Assembly: GCF_030817415.1 (NCBI RefSeq)
Contig: NZ_JAUSZI010000002.1
Location: forward strand, 2,232,001-2,296,000
Reading direction: 5' to 3'
DNA length: 64,000 nucleotides
From: Streptomyces umbrinus
GTDB lineage: Bacteria > Actinomycetota > Actinomycetes > Streptomycetales > Streptomycetaceae
Shown here: positions 37,750 through 45,852 of the stretch, piece by piece
Numbering within the stretch: the first letter of the stretch is position 1
Layout of the letters: every line of letters begins with the position of its first letter
Made by a program: the position numbers and the translations under genes
The notes under the pieces: model-generated
The model's input: the letters and a program-made list of their open reading frames with translations, nothing else
Database searches by the model: none
Told to the model about the DNA's origin: nothing

Positions 37750-38026
37750 GGACGCGCCCTTTCAGTCGACTGCCGGTACCCGTGGACAGAGGCTGATCCT
37801 GGTCTTGATCCTCTGAACACCACGCCGGGAAGGACGCCCGCGTACCTGGAAGGGTTGCTTCGCGGGGCACCGGAGGTATGGCGCAAGTCACAGCGAGCCG
37901 CGGTATCGAGAGGAGGAGCGGGAGCGTCCTCTCCCCCACGGGGATCATGCGCCGTCCTGCGGGCGAAGCCGACGGACGTGCGGCCGGTACGCCGCAACGC
38001 ATGGTCGGAGACAGGGGGAACCGACG

Positions 38027-38995
38027 TTGCGCCGCGGATACAAGTGGGTGGACCGCGAACTGTCCCGGATGGACCCGGAGACCGGCTGGGAGCGGATGGT
38101 CTCGCTCTATGTCGGCCACCGCGTCCCGGAGTTCGCCCTGGCGATGATGGTCTATCCGGGCACCATGCGCATGATGCAGCCGGGTTTCGGATCCGCCACA
38201 CTGGCCCACACCTCGAAGCTGGAGACGAGGCCCCACCGGCGTTTCCAGGACGGCAACGACTTCCTGATGGCCTGGATGGTGGACGGCCTGTCCAGTACGG
38301 CGGGCCGCGGGGCCGCCGCCCGGCTGAACCGTATCCACCTGGCCGTCGCCCGAAGAACCCCGCACTTACCCGGCAACTTCGACGACACCGACGACTTCGT
38401 CTATCCGCTGGTGCTGCTGGCCACGTTCGGCGACCGTCTCCAGACCTCGCTGGGCCTGCCCGGCACGAGCGAACCCATGAAGACCGCCTGGCACCGATGG
38501 GCGCAGGCGCTCTTCCGCCTCCTGGAACGCGAGTCCGGCCCACTGTCCGGCGAGGCGTTTCCCGAGGACTGGGACGCGATGACCGCGTTCGCAGTCGAGT
38601 TCGAGTCCAGGCCGTACGAGCCGGCGGAGTCCGGCCATCGAGTGGCGACCGCGATGATGGACTTCTTCGCGGAGCGCTGGTTCCCCGCCCCCTTACGGTC
38701 GTTCGGCAGGGACCTGACCCGCTACCTCGCGGGCGAGCGGGTCTGCCGGCTTCACCGCATCGGCTGGATCAGCCCCCGCCGCGAGCGTCTCGTCCGCGTC
38801 TTCCTGAAGTCCGCGTTCCGGGCCCAGCGCCTGCTGCCGGACTCCCGCACACCGCTTCCGGTACGCCTCCGCCGGAACCGGCGCACCAACGCGCAGCTCA
38901 AGGAGCTTGAGCCGTACCGGACCACCGGCACTACAGGAGGTACTGCCACTTGGTCATGCGGTCCTTCAGGTCGACGGTCGGGCCGTCCAGGGTGA
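38027..38995 (+). CDS. MpaB/DUF2236-like haem oxygenase family protein
   Basis: Up to 322 residues. The stretch RLNRIHLAVARRTPHLPGNF followed by DFVYPLVLLATFGDRL fits the MpaB / latex-clearing-protein-like DUF2236 family, which binds haem b and oxygenates hydrophobic substrates. The last 25 or so residues (after LKELEPYRTTG) are read through a fossil of an opposite-strand gene starting near 38931, so the natural stop has probably been lost. Two TTA codons are present, codon 114 (38366-38368) and codon 223 (38693-38695), implying bldA dependence. TTG at 38027 follows a GGGGGA site. Family call moderate. Confidence 0.6.
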   Translation: MRRGYKWVDRELSRMDPETGWERMVSLYVGHRVPEFALAMMVYPGTMRMMQPGFGSATLAHTSKLETRPHRRFQDGNDFLMAWMVDGLSSTAGRGAAARLNRIHLAVARRTPHLPGNFDDTDDFVYPLVLLATFGDRLQTSLGLPGTSEPMKTAWHRWAQALFRLLERESGPLSGEAFPEDWDAMTAFAVEFESRPYEPAESGHRVATAMMDFFAERWFPAPLRSFGRDLTRYLAGERVCRLHRIGWISPRRERLVRVFLKSAFRAQRLLPDSRTPLPVRLRRNRRTNAQLKELEPYRTTGTTGGTATWSCGPSGRRSGRPG

Positions 38996-39050
38996 AGGTT
39001 CCGTCTCCGCGGTGGTGGAACAGCTGCGGCTGGGGACCGTCGCGGGACCT
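38931..39050 (-). pseudogene. Fossil C-terminus of an unidentified gene
   Basis: On the minus strand, a frame ending at TAG (38931-38933) reads GDGTFTLDGPTVDLKDRMTKWQYLL over the last 25 residues, which looks like real protein with balanced composition, but the frame is stopped about 40 residues upstream and no start exists. It overlaps the 3' end of the MpaB-like gene. The parent family is not recognised. Confidence 0.4.
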
Positions 39051-39241
39051 GCCGCCTCATACGAACCGGTGCGCAGAGTGGGTGCCATACACCTGGGTAA
39101 ACGGCGGCCTGGTTCCGTTCCGTGGCCGCGACCAGGCTGGCCGTAGGCAGCCTCAAGGAGCTGCCGACCCCGCCTCGGCCGGCGTGAACGCGCTCGACGC
39201 AATCCACAGGCCGACGGAACCACTCACCTGAGGAGCTCGCG

Positions 39242-40009
39242 ATGAGCGACATTGACACGAACACGGACACGGACACCGTGAACTGGAACGGCAAGGCCTT
39301 CGACGAGATCGTCTCGAACGACGCGGGACGTCCCGTCCTGTTCACCAACGCCCGGGTCCTGACGATGGACCCGCTGATCGGGACCATGACCGGCGCCGAC
39401 GTCCTGCTCGTGGGCGCCCTGCTCGTGGGCGTCGGCCCCGGCATCATCACCGCGGCACAGGACGACAACGCCATCGTCGTCGACTGCACGGGCATGACCG
39501 TCGTACCGGCCGTCGTGGACACCGTCGCCCTGGTCGGCGGACGCGGCCACCGCTCGGAGTACGTCGCGACGCTGACACCGGGCAACGCCGGTGACCTGCT
39601 CGTCGTGCCCGACGAGTTCGCCGCCGATGTGGCGAGCGCACAGGCCACTCTCCTGACCCGCCCGGACCGGGTCCGCGCGCTGGTCGCGGCCGGCAAGCCC
39701 GTCCTGTGGGCCGGCACCGACGCCCCCGACCGCCCCACCCCGCCCGAGGCCGGCATCCCGGCCGCCGGGGACATGACCGGCAGTCCGCGCGTCGGCGTCT
39801 GGATCGACAAGAACGACTTCCTGCACCAGGAGCTCGCGGCCGACGGCCGCTACGACGAGACCCGGGGCGGCCGCCCGCACGCCTACGAGGGCCGGTACTG
39901 GGTCGACGGCGACCGCATCGACTACCTGGACGACCCCGGCTTCTGGGCCTTCGGCGAGTTCCAGGGCGAGGAGCTGCACCACGCGGGGTACGCCATGCGA
40001 CTCGGCTGA
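39242..40009 (+). CDS. Amidohydrolase sandwich remnant fused to an Atu4866 domain
   Basis: 255 residues. Residues about 30-100 copy the small beta-sandwich of amidohydrolases (VLFTNARVLTMDPLIGTM, then GMTVVPAVVDTVAL), but the HxH metal motif that should follow VDT is missing, and the chain passes directly to TLTPGNAGDLLVVPDE, the C-terminal sandwich strand. The whole catalytic barrel is therefore absent. Residues about 180-255 (GVWIDKNDFLHQELAADGRY ... YLDDPGFWAFGEF) form the compact Atu4866 domain of unknown function. ATG at 39242 has GAGGAG. Same family parts occur intact in the amidohydrolase gene at 41641. Confidence 0.8.
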   Translation: MSDIDTNTDTDTVNWNGKAFDEIVSNDAGRPVLFTNARVLTMDPLIGTMTGADVLLVGALLVGVGPGIITAAQDDNAIVVDCTGMTVVPAVVDTVALVGGRGHRSEYVATLTPGNAGDLLVVPDEFAADVASAQATLLTRPDRVRALVAAGKPVLWAGTDAPDRPTPPEAGIPAAGDMTGSPRVGVWIDKNDFLHQELAADGRYDETRGGRPHAYEGRYWVDGDRIDYLDDPGFWAFGEFQGEELHHAGYAMRLG

Positions 40010-40020
40010 CCCTTCGCCGT

Positions 40021-40083
40021 ACGGGCCAAAGCCGGTACGAGCCTTGACCGTTACGGTCTTGGCTCGTACCGGCTTTGGCCCGT
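40021..40083. terminator. 63-bp near-perfect hairpin, bidirectional terminator
   Basis: Arms 40021-40043 and 40061-40083 are 23-bp perfect complements (ACGGGCCAAAGCCGGTACGA...), and the 17-base loop pairs further (GACCG/CGGTC). It follows the Atu4866 gene stop and faces the convergent MFS gene. Confidence 0.85.
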
Positions 40084-40099
40084 CTCGACTCTGAACAAA

Positions 40100-40131
40100 C
40101 CAGTGGGACAGACCAGTGGGACAGACCAGTG
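40100..40131. repeat. 13-bp tandem repeat
   Basis: CCAGTGGGACAGA repeats at 40100 and 40113, with a third partial copy at 40126. Non-coding, between convergent genes. Confidence 0.85.
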
Positions 40132-40232
40132 AGCTCCGGCCCTTGCTCGCCATCAGGCGGAGGGGCTGGAGCTCTCGCTCGTCCGTAACGGAGCCACGTC
40201 GGGAACGGAGCCAAGTCGGGCCCCACCAGGCT

Positions 40233-41378
40233 TCACCGGTCGCGCCGACGGCCGGCCAGGGCAGGCAGAGAGAGCAACGTACCCACGACCAGCAGTACGG
40301 CAACCGCGCGGAGGATCCCGCCGAAGCCCTGCCCGGATAGGGCACCGGCCAGTTGCGGGCCCAGGCTGGCGCCGAGGAACATGCTGCACGCGTAGAGGGC
40401 GACGCCCGCGCCCCGGGCGTGGGACGCCATGGTGTGAACGATCTCGACGACGGCCGGAGCGGCCGCCGCCACCGCTGCCACGAACACGAGCAACACCAGC
40501 GCGAGGACGCGGACTTCGCCGCCCAGCGCGGAGCCCGCCGCGACCGCTCCGGCCGCCACGAGCATCGCGAGTACGACGCGTACCGGCGCTGCAAGGCGAT
40601 GCAGGGCAGACGTGAGGAGCGGTACGGCGACCAGGGCGGGCAGGGCGCTGGCCCGCAGGGCGAGCAGGGCTGCGTTGTCGCCCGCGACGCCAGGAGGTCC
40701 GGCGACGACGACCGCGGTGTAGACGGCCACGAAGGAGGCCATGACAGTGGCCGTGGCGAGGTAAAGGGCGACAAGGCGGGGCTTGCGCAGGAGACGAGGT
40801 ACGGCGACGAAGGCCTGGAGCAGGCTGGGGCCGGAGCCCTGTGTCGCCGTGGGGCGCAGGATGCGCCGGACCGGCCAGAGGCTGAGTGCCATGAGGGCGG
40901 CACTGAGGACGAAGACCATCCGCCAGCCCAGTCCGGCCGCGACGATCTGAGCGCCGATCTGCATGAGCACCGCGGAGGCCGGCATCCCGCTGGTGACACA
41001 GGTGAGTGCGATGCCCCGGCGATGGGGCGCGAGTTGGCCGGCGATGTACGAGAACGCCGAGGGCGCGAACGCCGCCGCGGTGAGTCCTTGCACGATGCGC
41101 AGCGCGACGGCCCAGGTGAGGTCAGGAGCGGCGCTCACTGCCAGTGTGGTCATGGTTGCCCCCACCAGTCCGCCCGTGATCACCGTCCGGGGACCGTAGC
41201 GGTCGGACAGCGGGCCGGCGATCAGGAATCCCGCCGCGTAGGCGAACCCGAACGCGGTCGCCGTCCACGTCGTCTGCGTCGGGGTGGTGGCCAGGGACCC
41301 GGCCATGGGGGCCAGCATGGCAAGGACGGTGTACATCTGGCCCACGACGAGGATGCCGAGGGCGGTCAGCAGGGCCAC
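40233..41378 (-). CDS. MFS transporter, 12-TM class, uncertain N-terminus
   Basis: The reliable part runs from VALLTALGILVVGQMYTVLA (GTG at 41378) through about 12 membrane helices to 40233, 381 residues. Motif A reads GPLSDRYGPRTV. The only other in-frame start, ATG at 41690, lies inside the neighbouring amidohydrolase gene. An ATG with a good GGAG site at 41491 is in another frame, so one indel in the Pro-rich stretch between 41379 and 41490 may have displaced the true start. Function as a small-molecule exporter is likely; substrate unknown. Same strand as, and downstream of, the amidohydrolase. Confidence 0.8.
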   Translation of the reverse strand: MALLTALGILVVGQMYTVLAMLAPMAGSLATTPTQTTWTATAFGFAYAAGFLIAGPLSDRYGPRTVITGGLVGATMTTLAVSAAPDLTWAVALRIVQGLTAAAFAPSAFSYIAGQLAPHRRGIALTCVTSGMPASAVLMQIGAQIVAAGLGWRMVFVLSAALMALSLWPVRRILRPTATQGSGPSLLQAFVAVPRLLRKPRLVALYLATATVMASFVAVYTAVVVAGPPGVAGDNAALLALRASALPALVAVPLLTSALHRLAAPVRVVLAMLVAAGAVAAGSALGGEVRVLALVLLVFVAAVAAAAPAVVEIVHTMASHARGAGVALYACSMFLGASLGPQLAGALSGQGFGGILRAVAVLLVVGTLLSLPALAGRRRDR

Positions 41379-41640
41379 GGTGGGGCCGTGGAGGCTGTGG
41401 GGGCCACGGAGGCCGTACGGCTGCCGGTCGGCGGGGGTGGGTCTGCCGCGGTGGGCGACGGCGATCGGCGGAGGATGCTGAGGCGGGACATGGGGACTCC
41501 GGTCGTGCGCGCACGTCGGTGGCGCCGGTTTCTGGATGTTGGTGCTGGTGCTGGTACTGGCGCTCGTGCTGAGTGCCGGGCCTTGTTCGACGGGGGCGCT
41601 CCTCGGCTCGGCCGAGCCGGGGCGCGCCCCCGAACTCCGG

Positions 41641-43035
41641 TCAGTTCGCCGGTGTGTTGAGCACGTACGTGCGGGAGGCGCCGACCTCACTCCGCAGGGC
41701 CGCGAGGTCCACGTCGAGAACCTGGCCGTTCCACTTACGGGGTTGGCCGCCCACCAGGACGCCGGTGATGTTGCGGGCGTCGGAGCCCAACACCAGTGTG
41801 CCGATGGGGTCGTTGAGCGGCATGTTGTTGAGGTCCTCGGCCTGGACGACCAGCAGGTCGGCCTTCTTGCCGGGCGTGAGCGAGCCGGTGACGTCGCCGA
41901 GGCCGTTGGTCCGCGCGCCCTGGAGGGTCGCGAAGTCCAGGACGTCGTGCGTGGTGATGCGGGAGAGGTCGCCGCCGGTTCCGTAGGCGGCGTTCACCGC
42001 GCGCATCCGTTGGATCGCGAGCAGGGCCCGCATCTGGGTGAACATGTCGCTGGCGAGGGCGACTTCGACGTCGATGCTCAGGCCGGGACGGATGCCGACG
42101 GCGAGCGCCTCGTCCACGGCGGGGATGGCCGTCTCCAGCCCGATCTGTGCGTCCGAGGTGGGCGCGAGAGCGACCGTCGTGCCGGACTCCCCCATCGCCT
42201 TCCATGCCTCCGAGGTCAGACCGGTGGCGTGGATCAGGGTGACATCGGGGCCGAGGATGCCGTGCTCGGCCCAGGACAGCACGGCCTCCGAGGAGGACGT
42301 ACCGAAGACCGCGTCGACGCTGACACCGATGCCCAAGTCGGCTGCGGTACGGGCGAGTTCGGGGCCGTACGCGAGGACGGGGCCGGCGATCTCGTCGGTG
42401 GCCAGCGTCGCCATGCGGAGCGTGAGCAGCTGGTCGTCGCTGCTGAAGTACTGGTCCTTGAGGCGGGTCAGGTCGGCCGGCCACTGGCGGTCCCACTCCC
42501 CGAAGTGCGGCCCCATCGAGGCGTGCACCCCGCGGATACCGGTGTCCCGCAGGGCTTCGATCGCCGCGTCGGAGTGCTCACGGGTACGGGAGTTGTGGGA
42601 GAAGTCGAGCATCGTGGTGATACCGCTGTCGATCGCGGTCAGGGCCGCCAGTCTGGTGCCGATGTACATGTCCTGCGGGCGGTAGACGGTGGCGTATCCG
42701 GCGAGCGTGGACATCACATAGCCGCCGAGGTCGTCGACGTCGGGCATGATCCGGCGCAGCTGGGCCTCCCAGGCGTGCCGGTGGGTGTCGACGAAGCCGG
42801 GGGCCAGGATCGTGCCGGAGGCGTCGACGACCACCGCGCCGTCGGCGGTCAGATTCGGCCCGATCGCGGCGATGGCGTCGCCCTCGACGAGCAGGTGGCT
42901 GTTGTGCAGGATGCCCAGTTCCGGGTCCATCGTGACGATGGTGGCGCCGGTGAACAGGATGCGCCGACGCGGATCGGCGGACTGGCGTCGCAGTTGTTCG
43001 AGAAGGCTGGCGCTGGTGGTGTCGTCGGTGCTCAT
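41641..43035 (-). CDS. Amidohydrolase family (atrazine chlorohydrolase/TrzN-like) hydrolase
   Basis: 464 residues. Complete amidohydrolase order: ILFTGATIVTMDPELG, the HxH metal motif in GFVDTHRHAWE, a barrel with LIHATGLTSE, APTSDAQIG and SIDVEVALASDMF (the last Asp/His positions), and LTPGKKADLLVV in the C-terminal sandwich. It belongs to the cytosine-deaminase/TrzN-like branch, which hydrolyses deaminated or halogenated rings, so a heterocyclic amine or purine-like substrate is a reasonable guess. ATG at 43035 has GAAAGGGG. It precedes the MFS gene on the same strand. Confidence 0.9.
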   Translation of the reverse strand: MSTDDTTSASLLEQLRRQSADPRRRILFTGATIVTMDPELGILHNSHLLVEGDAIAAIGPNLTADGAVVVDASGTILAPGFVDTHRHAWEAQLRRIMPDVDDLGGYVMSTLAGYATVYRPQDMYIGTRLAALTAIDSGITTMLDFSHNSRTREHSDAAIEALRDTGIRGVHASMGPHFGEWDRQWPADLTRLKDQYFSSDDQLLTLRMATLATDEIAGPVLAYGPELARTAADLGIGVSVDAVFGTSSSEAVLSWAEHGILGPDVTLIHATGLTSEAWKAMGESGTTVALAPTSDAQIGLETAIPAVDEALAVGIRPGLSIDVEVALASDMFTQMRALLAIQRMRAVNAAYGTGGDLSRITTHDVLDFATLQGARTNGLGDVTGSLTPGKKADLLVVQAEDLNNMPLNDPIGTLVLGSDARNITGVLVGGQPRKWNGQVLDVDLAALRSEVGASRTYVLNTPAN

Positions 43036-43429
43036 GGCGGGCCCCTTTCGGGTGGCTCTTCGCAGGCGCCGCGGGAGGCGCCGAGTCTGGGCCGAGTGGC
43101 TTCTGGTCCAAGACTCGATCCGCGCCCGCACGGCAACCAGGCCGCCGTTTCCCTAGGTGCGACGCACCCAGGACAGCCCGCGGTGGCAGGGGCTGCGCCG
43201 CCGAGAGGTGTGGCGCTCGGCCGACGGGCCGGACCGGGCACGCTGCCTTCAGCGCCGGGCCACACCGGGCGCCTTGTCGTCAGCGCCGGGCGACACCGCG
43301 CGCACTGCCCCCAGCGCCGGCCACACCACGCCCACCGCCCTCGGCGGCCCCTCCGAGAACGCCCATGGCGCCCTCGGCACCACCGAGAACGCACACACCA
43401 TGGCGCCTCAGCCTCCGTAGGCGAGAACC
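43036..43429. other. Gap upstream of the amidohydrolase, with repeats
   Basis: 394 bp with no supported gene. The left end holds the amidohydrolase promoter. The right part contains the 31-bp repeats (43250-43342) and a pair of CATGGCGCC-containing repeats near 43363-43410. Confidence 0.7.
43250..43342. repeat. 31-bp direct repeat, three copies
   Basis: CAGCGCCGGGCCACACC, CAGCGCCGGGCGACACC and CAGCGCCGGCCACACC begin at 43250, 43281 and 43312, an exact 31-bp period, with spacers that differ. Not a CRISPR: the conserved part is only about 17 bp and the spacers are 14-15 bp. Confidence 0.8.
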
Positions 43430-44206
43430 TCACCCTTCGGAGGCCAGGCGGTCCAGCCACTCCCTCAGCAGATGCTGCTCCGCGCCGCTGAGTGTCGTCT
43501 GTTCGGGCAGCGTGGCGCGCAGGGCGCGGGCGGCGCCGGCCGCACCCGCGTCCTGCACGGCCGGCTCCTGGTTGGTCACGGCGGCGACCATGGACTCCCG
43601 AAGAGTGGTCAACAGGGCCGGATCGCGGCGGTCTTCGGGCAGGGCCAGCCAGGTGAGCACCGCCCCGCGTGCCGTGGCGTGGATGAGCGCGGCCGCGAGT
43701 TCCTCGTCGACGCGGAGCCAGCCGCCGGCGGCCAGGCGGCGGATACGACCCATCAGGATCTCCATGCCGGCCTTGAACGCGGCCGACGTGGCCTTCGTAG
43801 GCTCGCTGTACATCAGCGTGTACAGCGCGGGATTGGCCAGACCGAACTCGACCGCCAGGTCCCAGCCGGCCCGCAGGTCCTCGATGAGGTCCTCAGGGTC
43901 CGGGTCGACGTGCTTGGCCGCGAGAAACGTGGCGAAGCCATGCTCGGCCACCGCTTCGAGCAGCCCGTCCTTGTCGCCGAACAGGCGGTAGATGGCCGGT
44001 GGTTGCAAGCCTGCCGCGACCGCGACCGCGCGGGTGGTGACGGCGTCACGGCCCTCGCGCGCCAGCAGGTCGGCGGCGGCCTCGATGACGCGTTGCCGGG
44101 TCAGCTCACGACCGACGACTGCGGAGTCGGAATCGGAACCGGTGTCGGAACCGGAGTCGGAATCAACGGCGGCAGCACCGTCCCTGGCGCGCGAACGTGG
44201 AGGCAT
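43430..44206 (-). CDS. TetR-family transcriptional regulator
   Basis: 258 residues. An unusual N-terminal Ser/Asp-rich tail (SDSGSDTGSDSDS) precedes the helix-turn-helix (REGRDAVTTRAVAVAAGLQPPAIYRLFGDKDGLLEAV) and an all-helical ligand domain. ATG at 44206 is 90 bp from the divergent NmrA-like oxidoreductase, which it probably controls. Candidate sites in between are TATCAACGATA (44208-44218), GTTAATAAC (44238-44246) and two TGCGTTTCC copies. Confidence 0.9.
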   Translation of the reverse strand: MPPRSRARDGAAAVDSDSGSDTGSDSDSAVVGRELTRQRVIEAAADLLAREGRDAVTTRAVAVAAGLQPPAIYRLFGDKDGLLEAVAEHGFATFLAAKHVDPDPEDLIEDLRAGWDLAVEFGLANPALYTLMYSEPTKATSAAFKAGMEILMGRIRRLAAGGWLRVDEELAAALIHATARGAVLTWLALPEDRRDPALLTTLRESMVAAVTNQEPAVQDAGAAGAARALRATLPEQTTLSGAEQHLLREWLDRLASEG

Positions 44207-44207
44207 A

Positions 44208-44269
44208 TATCAACGATACCGCACATGCGTTTCCGACGTTAATAACAGTGATACGCTCATTGCGTTTCC
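44208..44269. promoter_or_regulatory. Candidate TetR sites in the divergent promoter
   Basis: Within an AT-rich 90-bp gap lie TATC-AAC-GATA (44208-44218), GTTA-A-TAAC (44238-44246), and the direct repeat TGCGTTTCC at 44226-44234 and 44261-44269 (35-bp period). Which of these the TetR protein uses is not decided by sequence. Confidence 0.5.
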
Positions 44270-44296
44270 ACTGGAACCAGACTCCTGGAGCGCAAC

Positions 44297-45169
44297 ATGA
44301 TCATCGTGACCGGAGCCACCGGACAGCTCGGAGGGCAGACCGTCGAACGGCTGCTGACCCGCGTACCCGCGGGCCAGGTCGGCGTCAGCGTCCGCGACCC
44401 GCAGAAGGCGCAGACCTTCGCCGACCAGGGGATACGGGTGCGGCAGGGCAGCTTCACCGACGCCGCGAGCCTCGCCCACGCCTTCGAAGGCGCTTCCCAA
44501 GTGCTCATCGTCTCCGTCGACAAGATGGGCGAAGAGGCCGTGCGGCAGCACCGCGCCGCGATCGACGGTGCCGTCGCGGCCGGTGCCCGCCGCATCCTCT
44601 ACACCAGCCACATGGGCGCCGGCGCCTCGTCGCATTTCCAGCCCTGCCGCGACCACGCCGCCACCGAGGACGCGCTGCGCGCCTCCGGCGTGCCGTTCAC
44701 CTCACTGCGCAACGGCTTCTACGCCGCCAGCGCGGTGCGGTTCCTCGGTCACGCCATGCGGTCCGGCGAGGTCGCGCTCCCCGCGGACGGACCCGTCAGC
44801 TGGACCGCCCACGCCGACCTCGCCGACGCGGCCGCCGTCATCCTGGCCGACGAAGGCCGCTTCGACGGCCCCACGCCCCCGCTCACCGCGGCACAGGCGT
44901 TGACCTTCGACGACATCGCGACCATCGCCACCGACGTCACCGGCCGCACCGTCAAAAGGAGCACCGCCCCCGACGACCGGTTCCGGCAACAGCTGGTGGG
45001 CCGCGGTGTCCCCGTCGAGGCGGCCGACCAGCTGCTTGGCATCTTCGCAGCGAGCCGCGCGGGCGAATTCGCCGCCGTCGACCCGACGCTGGCCGCCTTG
45101 CTCGGCCGCGAGCCCGTCACCCTGAGCACGGTCCTGCGCGACCAACTGTCCGACAACGACGGCCGCTGA
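44297..45169 (+). CDS. NmrA/QorB-like NAD(P)-binding oxidoreductase
   Basis: 290 residues. N-terminal Rossmann motif VTGATGQLGGQTVERLL and the atypical-SDR pattern (VSVRDPQKAQ, then YTSHMGAGASSHFQPCRDHAATEDALRASG) match NAD(P)H:quinone oxidoreductase 2 (QorB-like) and NmrA proteins. May reduce quinones or simply bind NADP(H). Divergent from a TetR gene, the usual arrangement for an inducible quinone reductase. The ATG at 44297 has a weak GGAG site (CTGGAGC). Confidence 0.88.
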   Translation: MIIVTGATGQLGGQTVERLLTRVPAGQVGVSVRDPQKAQTFADQGIRVRQGSFTDAASLAHAFEGASQVLIVSVDKMGEEAVRQHRAAIDGAVAAGARRILYTSHMGAGASSHFQPCRDHAATEDALRASGVPFTSLRNGFYAASAVRFLGHAMRSGEVALPADGPVSWTAHADLADAAAVILADEGRFDGPTPPLTAAQALTFDDIATIATDVTGRTVKRSTAPDDRFRQQLVGRGVPVEAADQLLGIFAASRAGEFAAVDPTLAALLGREPVTLSTVLRDQLSDNDGR

Positions 45170-45258
45170 CCGACCGGCTGCCGGCCGCACTGACCGGCAC
45201 CCACGGACGCGAAGGCGAAGGCGGACGCGACGGCGGGAGCCAAGACGAAGGCAAAGCC

Positions 45259-45759
45259 TCACCGCTGAGCGGGCGGCACCGGAAAGAGCAGACAGCTACT
45301 GGTGGCGTGGGCGAGCAGACGGTCCTTCACGTCGACCAACTGCGCCTGGGCAAGGGCGGTTTGACGGCCCTGGTTGACCACCGTACCGATGGCTCGCACC
45401 CTGCCCGTGTCCACGGTGATCCGCCGCAGGAACTTCACCGTCAGGTCGAGCGAGGTGTACGCCACGCCTTGCGGAAGGGTGGACTGGACGGCGCACCCCG
45501 CCGCCGAGTCGAGCAGGGTGGCGAAGATTCCGCCGTGCACGCTGCCGATCGGGTTGTAGTGCTCCTCCCCCGGCATCAGGGAGAAGACCGCCCTGCCGGG
45601 CTCCACCTCGTCCAGGGCGAAGTCCATGCCGGCACCGATGGGCGGCGGTGGCAGTCGCCCGGCCTGCACCTCGCGCAGGAAGTCGATACCGGCCATGCGT
45701 CCGGCGGCCTCCGCCAGGATCGCGGGGTCTGCCCATTCATACGTACGCGTTCGTCCCAC
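45259..45759 (-). CDS. PaaI-family hot-dog thioesterase
   Basis: 166 residues from the GTG at 45759, which has GGGAAGG nine bases upstream; an ATG at 45777 has no such site. Hot-dog fold with the catalytic pattern NPIGSVHGGIFATLLDSAAG and the later TSLDLTVKFLRRI, as in PaaI/YbgC-like acyl-CoA thioesterases. It hydrolyses acyl-CoAs, often aromatic. The promoter is TTGACA (minus strand, 45818-45823), 18 bp, TAGCTT (45794-45799), with the palindrome GAAGCTAGCTTC over the -10. Divergent from the HxlR regulator. Confidence 0.88.
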   Translation of the reverse strand: MGRTRTYEWADPAILAEAAGRMAGIDFLREVQAGRLPPPPIGAGMDFALDEVEPGRAVFSLMPGEEHYNPIGSVHGGIFATLLDSAAGCAVQSTLPQGVAYTSLDLTVKFLRRITVDTGRVRAIGTVVNQGRQTALAQAQLVDVKDRLLAHATSSCLLFPVPPAQR

Positions 45760-45792
45760 GATCCAGCGCCTTCCCATCTGACTTTTGCAAAC

Positions 45793-45804
45793 GAAGCTAG
45801 CTTC
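45793..45804. promoter_or_regulatory. HxlR-type operator over the thioesterase -10
   Basis: GAAGCTAGCTTC is a perfect 12-bp palindrome covering the TAGCTT -10 of the thioesterase promoter and next to the HxlR promoter. Binding by the adjacent HxlR protein is inference. Confidence 0.7.
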
Positions 45805-45846
45805 CGGCTCACCTGACTGTCAATGACGAAGCCAGGCCCCTACGAT
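45794..45846. promoter_or_regulatory. Divergent promoters sharing one -35 region
   Basis: Minus strand: TTGACA (45818-45823) and TAGCTT (45794-45799) with an 18-bp spacer. Plus strand: CTGTCA (45817-45822) and TACGAT (45841-45846), also 18 bp, six bases ahead of the HxlR ATG. The two -35 boxes overlap almost completely. Confidence 0.65.
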
Positions 45847-45852
45847 GGCGGG

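Noticed and set aside
43250..43342. CRISPR-like array
   Set aside because: Three copies only, conserved part about 17 bp, spacers 14-15 bp, and no cas genes.
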